Source: Pseudomonadota bacterium
GTDB lineage: Bacteria; Pseudomonadota; Gammaproteobacteria; Burkholderiales; UBA9220
Assembly (NCBI GenBank): GCA_021845865.1
Contig: JAJZVC010000024.1
Location: 1-42,760, forward strand
Length of the DNA stretch: 42,760 nt
Direction of reading: 5' to 3'
Part shown: positions 41,048 to 42,760 of the stretch, one piece after another
Numbering within the stretch: position 1 is the stretch's first letter
How the letters are laid out: each line of letters opens with the position of its first letter
Translations under genes and position numbers: made by a program
Notes under the pieces: generated by a model
The model's input: only the letters and a program-made list of their open reading frames with translations
Databases searched by the model: none
What the model was told of the DNA's origin: nothing

Positions 41048-41698
41048 TCAAAACAGTTCGATCTCGCCGGAGACCGGCGCTTCCTTGATGTGGCTGAGGT
41101 AGCTGTTTTCCATTTCGGCAATGGTGTTGCTGTGCAGGGAGCGCAGGCGCTTCACCCGGACTTTGCCGGTGGAGGGGAAGTAGATCACCATGCGTGGAAA
41201 GACGTCGCCCACGTCTTCCGCGGTGACCTTCAGGCCTTCGGTTTGCAGGTAGTCGCGGACGAACTGGATATTGCGGCGGCCCACATCGGTCATGTTGGCG
41301 AGAATGCGTCCGCCGCCGAAAATCTTTACCTCTAGGTTGTGGCGCTTGCCGCCGTTGCGCATGATCTCGTTGATCAGGTGCTCCATGGCGTAGTTGCCGT
41401 AACGGGTGGCCGCGCTGAGGTTGGTGGCTTTCCAGGCCTCTTCCGGCGAGGCGTCGGTGGCGGGGAGCATGAAATGGTTCATGCCGCCGATGCCCGTGAG
41501 ATTGTCCCGGATGCAGGCGGAGATGCAGGACCCCAGGGTGGTGGAGATGCCTTCGCCGCTGCGGGTGACGTAGAACTCCCCCGGCAGGATGCGCGCCGTG
41601 TAAGCCTGGAGGTGTTCGTTCCAGGAACGTCGAACGTGCTCGAAGCCTGGCAGGCTTGGAGGCGGGAGCGATTGCTTTACCGCTGGGGAGATGGCCAT
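41048..41698 (-). CDS. cheD: Chemoreceptor glutamine deamidase CheD
   Basis: 216 aa. CheD deamidates specific glutamines of chemoreceptors to glutamates. The catalytic Cys58 lies in STTLGSCISACI and His75 in GGMNHFMLP; RYGNYAMEHLINEIMRNGGK and KIFGGGRILANMTDVGRRNI complete the family pattern. The N-terminal 30 residues are an extra extension. Its ATG (41698) overlaps the HDOD stop as TGATG. A GC-rich hairpin (41018-41033) lies downstream without a T-run. No cheR/cheB/cheY is in the window. Confidence 0.93.
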   Translation of the reverse strand: MAISPAVKQSLPPPSLPGFEHVRRSWNEHLQAYTARILPGEFYVTRSGEGISTTLGSCISACIRDNLTGIGGMNHFMLPATDASPEEAWKATNLSAATRYGNYAMEHLINEIMRNGGKRHNLEVKIFGGGRILANMTDVGRRNIQFVRDYLQTEGLKVTAEDVGDVFPRMVIYFPSTGKVRVKRLRSLHSNTIAEMENSYLSHIKEAPVSGEIELF

Positions 41699-42555
41699 CA
41701 GCTATTCCCCACGAACAGGGCCTCGACCTCGGCAATACTGGACTGGGCCTCGCGCACGGTTTCCTCCACGAGGCCTTCCTGCAAGCCGGTAATTTCCCAG
41801 GCTTGCGGATCGATGGGGGGGACATCTTCGCGGTCCAAGGTATCCACCTCGGCCATTTGCGCCAGGATATTGGCGATGTGGATCAGCGCCACTTCCCGAG
41901 GGTACTGCCTGGCCGCCTTGATGTCATGGTGGAAGGCGATACATTCCCGCAGCAGGGCAGGCAGGTTCCAGGCCTTGGCCAGTTCCCCGCCGACAGCCGC
42001 GTGGTCGAAGCCCATTGCCTCCTGCTCGGCGAGATTGACCGGCAGTTCGTCCCCGCTGTCCAGGACGTGGAGGAGCGATTCCTTGGCCTTGTCCGGCATG
42101 CGGTTGAAAATCACCAGCTCGCCGATGTCATGGAGGAGGCCAGCAGTAAACATGGCCTCGGGATCGCAACGGCGCATCTGTCTGGCGAGGAAACGCGCCA
42201 CCAAGGCACAGAGCAGGCTGTGGCGCCAGAAATTGTCCATGGACACCAAATCATTCGGCAGGCCCGCAAAAGCATGGGTAACGGACATGGATAGAGCGAG
42301 GCTGCGAATTTGCTGCGTGCCGATGATGGACACCGCCTTGGACGGCGTGTCCACATGGCTGCTCAGGCCGTACAGAGGGCTATTGGCGATGCGGAGCAGC
42401 CGCAAGGTAAAGGCGGGATCCCGGGCAACCGCCTTGGCGATGTCGTCCACCGTGCTGTTGGGCTGCTCCACCAGATGATTGATGTGGTAGTAGACATCGG
42501 GGAGAGAAGCCAGGTTGCCGATATCCTTGACAAGTTCGGAAGGAGTTGTCTCCAC
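41698..42555 (-). CDS. HDOD-domain signalling protein
   Basis: 285 aa. HDOD covers about residues 12-210: LASLPDVYYHINHLVEQPNS, ARDPAFTLRLLRIANSPLYG, and the degenerate HD site AGLLHDIGELVIFNR. HDOD proteins generally lack phosphodiesterase activity and act as adaptors in cyclic di-GMP and chemotaxis pathways. The start is GTG 42555, with GAGGCGAG about 7-14 bases upstream. It is one unit with cheD, and the IS end lies 80 bases upstream. Confidence 0.85.
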   Translation of the reverse strand: METTPSELVKDIGNLASLPDVYYHINHLVEQPNSTVDDIAKAVARDPAFTLRLLRIANSPLYGLSSHVDTPSKAVSIIGTQQIRSLALSMSVTHAFAGLPNDLVSMDNFWRHSLLCALVARFLARQMRRCDPEAMFTAGLLHDIGELVIFNRMPDKAKESLLHVLDSGDELPVNLAEQEAMGFDHAAVGGELAKAWNLPALLRECIAFHHDIKAARQYPREVALIHIANILAQMAEVDTLDREDVPPIDPQAWEITGLQEGLVEETVREAQSSIAEVEALFVGNS

Positions 42556-42634
42556 GGTGCACTCGCCTCAGGTGATTGATGCCCATACACTACCTCAGCA
42601 TGGCGGCATCCCGGAATAGGGCCCTCCCCTATCC

Positions 42635-42760
42635 TGAATCGCCCCTAGTTTCCTAGACACTTTCGAGCCTCATAAAGTACTGCTTTTCGAACTCTACCGG
42701 AGACAGCTGATTGGTGTAACCATGTCGGCGTTTCGGGTTGTAAAACAGTTCAATGTAATC
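42635..42760 (-). mobile_element. End of an IS3-family insertion sequence (runs off the window)
   Basis: A terminal inverted repeat starting TGAATCGCCCCTAGTTTCC (from 42635) resembles the TGAACCGCCCCGGGTTTCC ends of IS3-group elements. The end of the transposase gene follows 18 bases inside. The other end, and so the target duplication, is outside; TCC at 42632-42634 would be one candidate 3-bp duplication. Confidence 0.8.
42653..42760 (-). CDS. IS3-family transposase OrfB, C-terminal 35 residues (partial)
   Basis: The minus-strand frame open at 42760 reads DYIELFYNPKRRHGYTNQLS, PVEFEKQY and MRLESV, then TAG. FYNPKRRH is the end of the DDE integrase-core region of IS3-family OrfB transposases. 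The catalytic acidic residues lie outside the window, so whether the copy is active is unknown. Confidence 0.9.
   Translation of the reverse strand, partial: DYIELFYNPKRRHGYTNQLSPVEFEKQYFMRLESV

Overview
The window is high-G+C, densely packed bacterial chromosome from a betaproteobacterium. Rhodocyclales or a relative is my best guess, inferred from gene content and order without a database search. Supporting signs are the order kdsD-kdsC-lptCAB-rpoN-hpf-ptsN-hprK-rapZ with hprK inside it, darP-mogA divergent from pmbA, trxA-rho, AddAB-type recombination nuclease genes, and a zinc-type L31. About 47 protein genes are supported. I see no rRNA, tRNA or CRISPR array. Neighbouring genes often overlap by 1-4 bases, and several convergent pairs share stop-codon bases.

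Layout. 1-6361: the end of a lytic transglycosylase (mltB), a SLAC1/TehA-type anion channel, a CBS-pair protein, mogA, darP, pmbA and a Kef-type K+/H+ antiporter. 6411-13972: the LPS export and nitrogen-PTS block. KdsD and KdsC make Kdo, LptC/A/B drive LPS export, RpoN is sigma-54, Hpf parks ribosomes, and PtsN/HprK/RapZ link phosphotransfer to cell-envelope precursor control. 13969-16052: a NusG-domain-II membrane protein, a Gx-type transporter and an adhesin-E-like exported protein are coupled behind rapZ, then ubiX. 16049-21738: an arsenate-reductase-like protein without its catalytic cysteine, a PNPOx-fold protein, a small lipoprotein, an exported tandem thioredoxin-fold protein, mobA, an ArnT-like glycosyltransferase and a short malic enzyme. 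21863-22188: rpmE with a clear promoter and terminator.

22251-26297 is the most system-like accessory block: a C39-like cysteine peptidase, a RimK-type ATP-grasp ligase, a GCS2-type glutamate-cysteine ligase homologue and an N-formylglutamate-amidohydrolase homologue. Every junction overlaps by four bases. Together they suggest ATP-dependent building of an amide-linked (gamma-glutamyl-like) product plus its trimming. The product is unknown, and no precursor peptide is visible next to it.

26300-36114: a Cache-domain chemoreceptor, rho (strong terminator), trxA, then addB and addA. The last two carry three related palindromic insertions made of 7-bp GGATGAA-type repeats. They are translated in frame inside loops of the proteins and look like a small repetitive element family that tolerates, or is selected for, insertion in coding DNA. 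36111-38604: a second CPA2 antiporter, a small exported protein, a fungal-type cytosine deaminase homologue and a small membrane protein. 38609-42760 reads as more accessory: a GNAT-like protein, a 317-bp gene-free stretch, a membrane PAS-GGDEF diguanylate cyclase, cheD, an HDOD protein, and the end of an IS3-family element running off the window.
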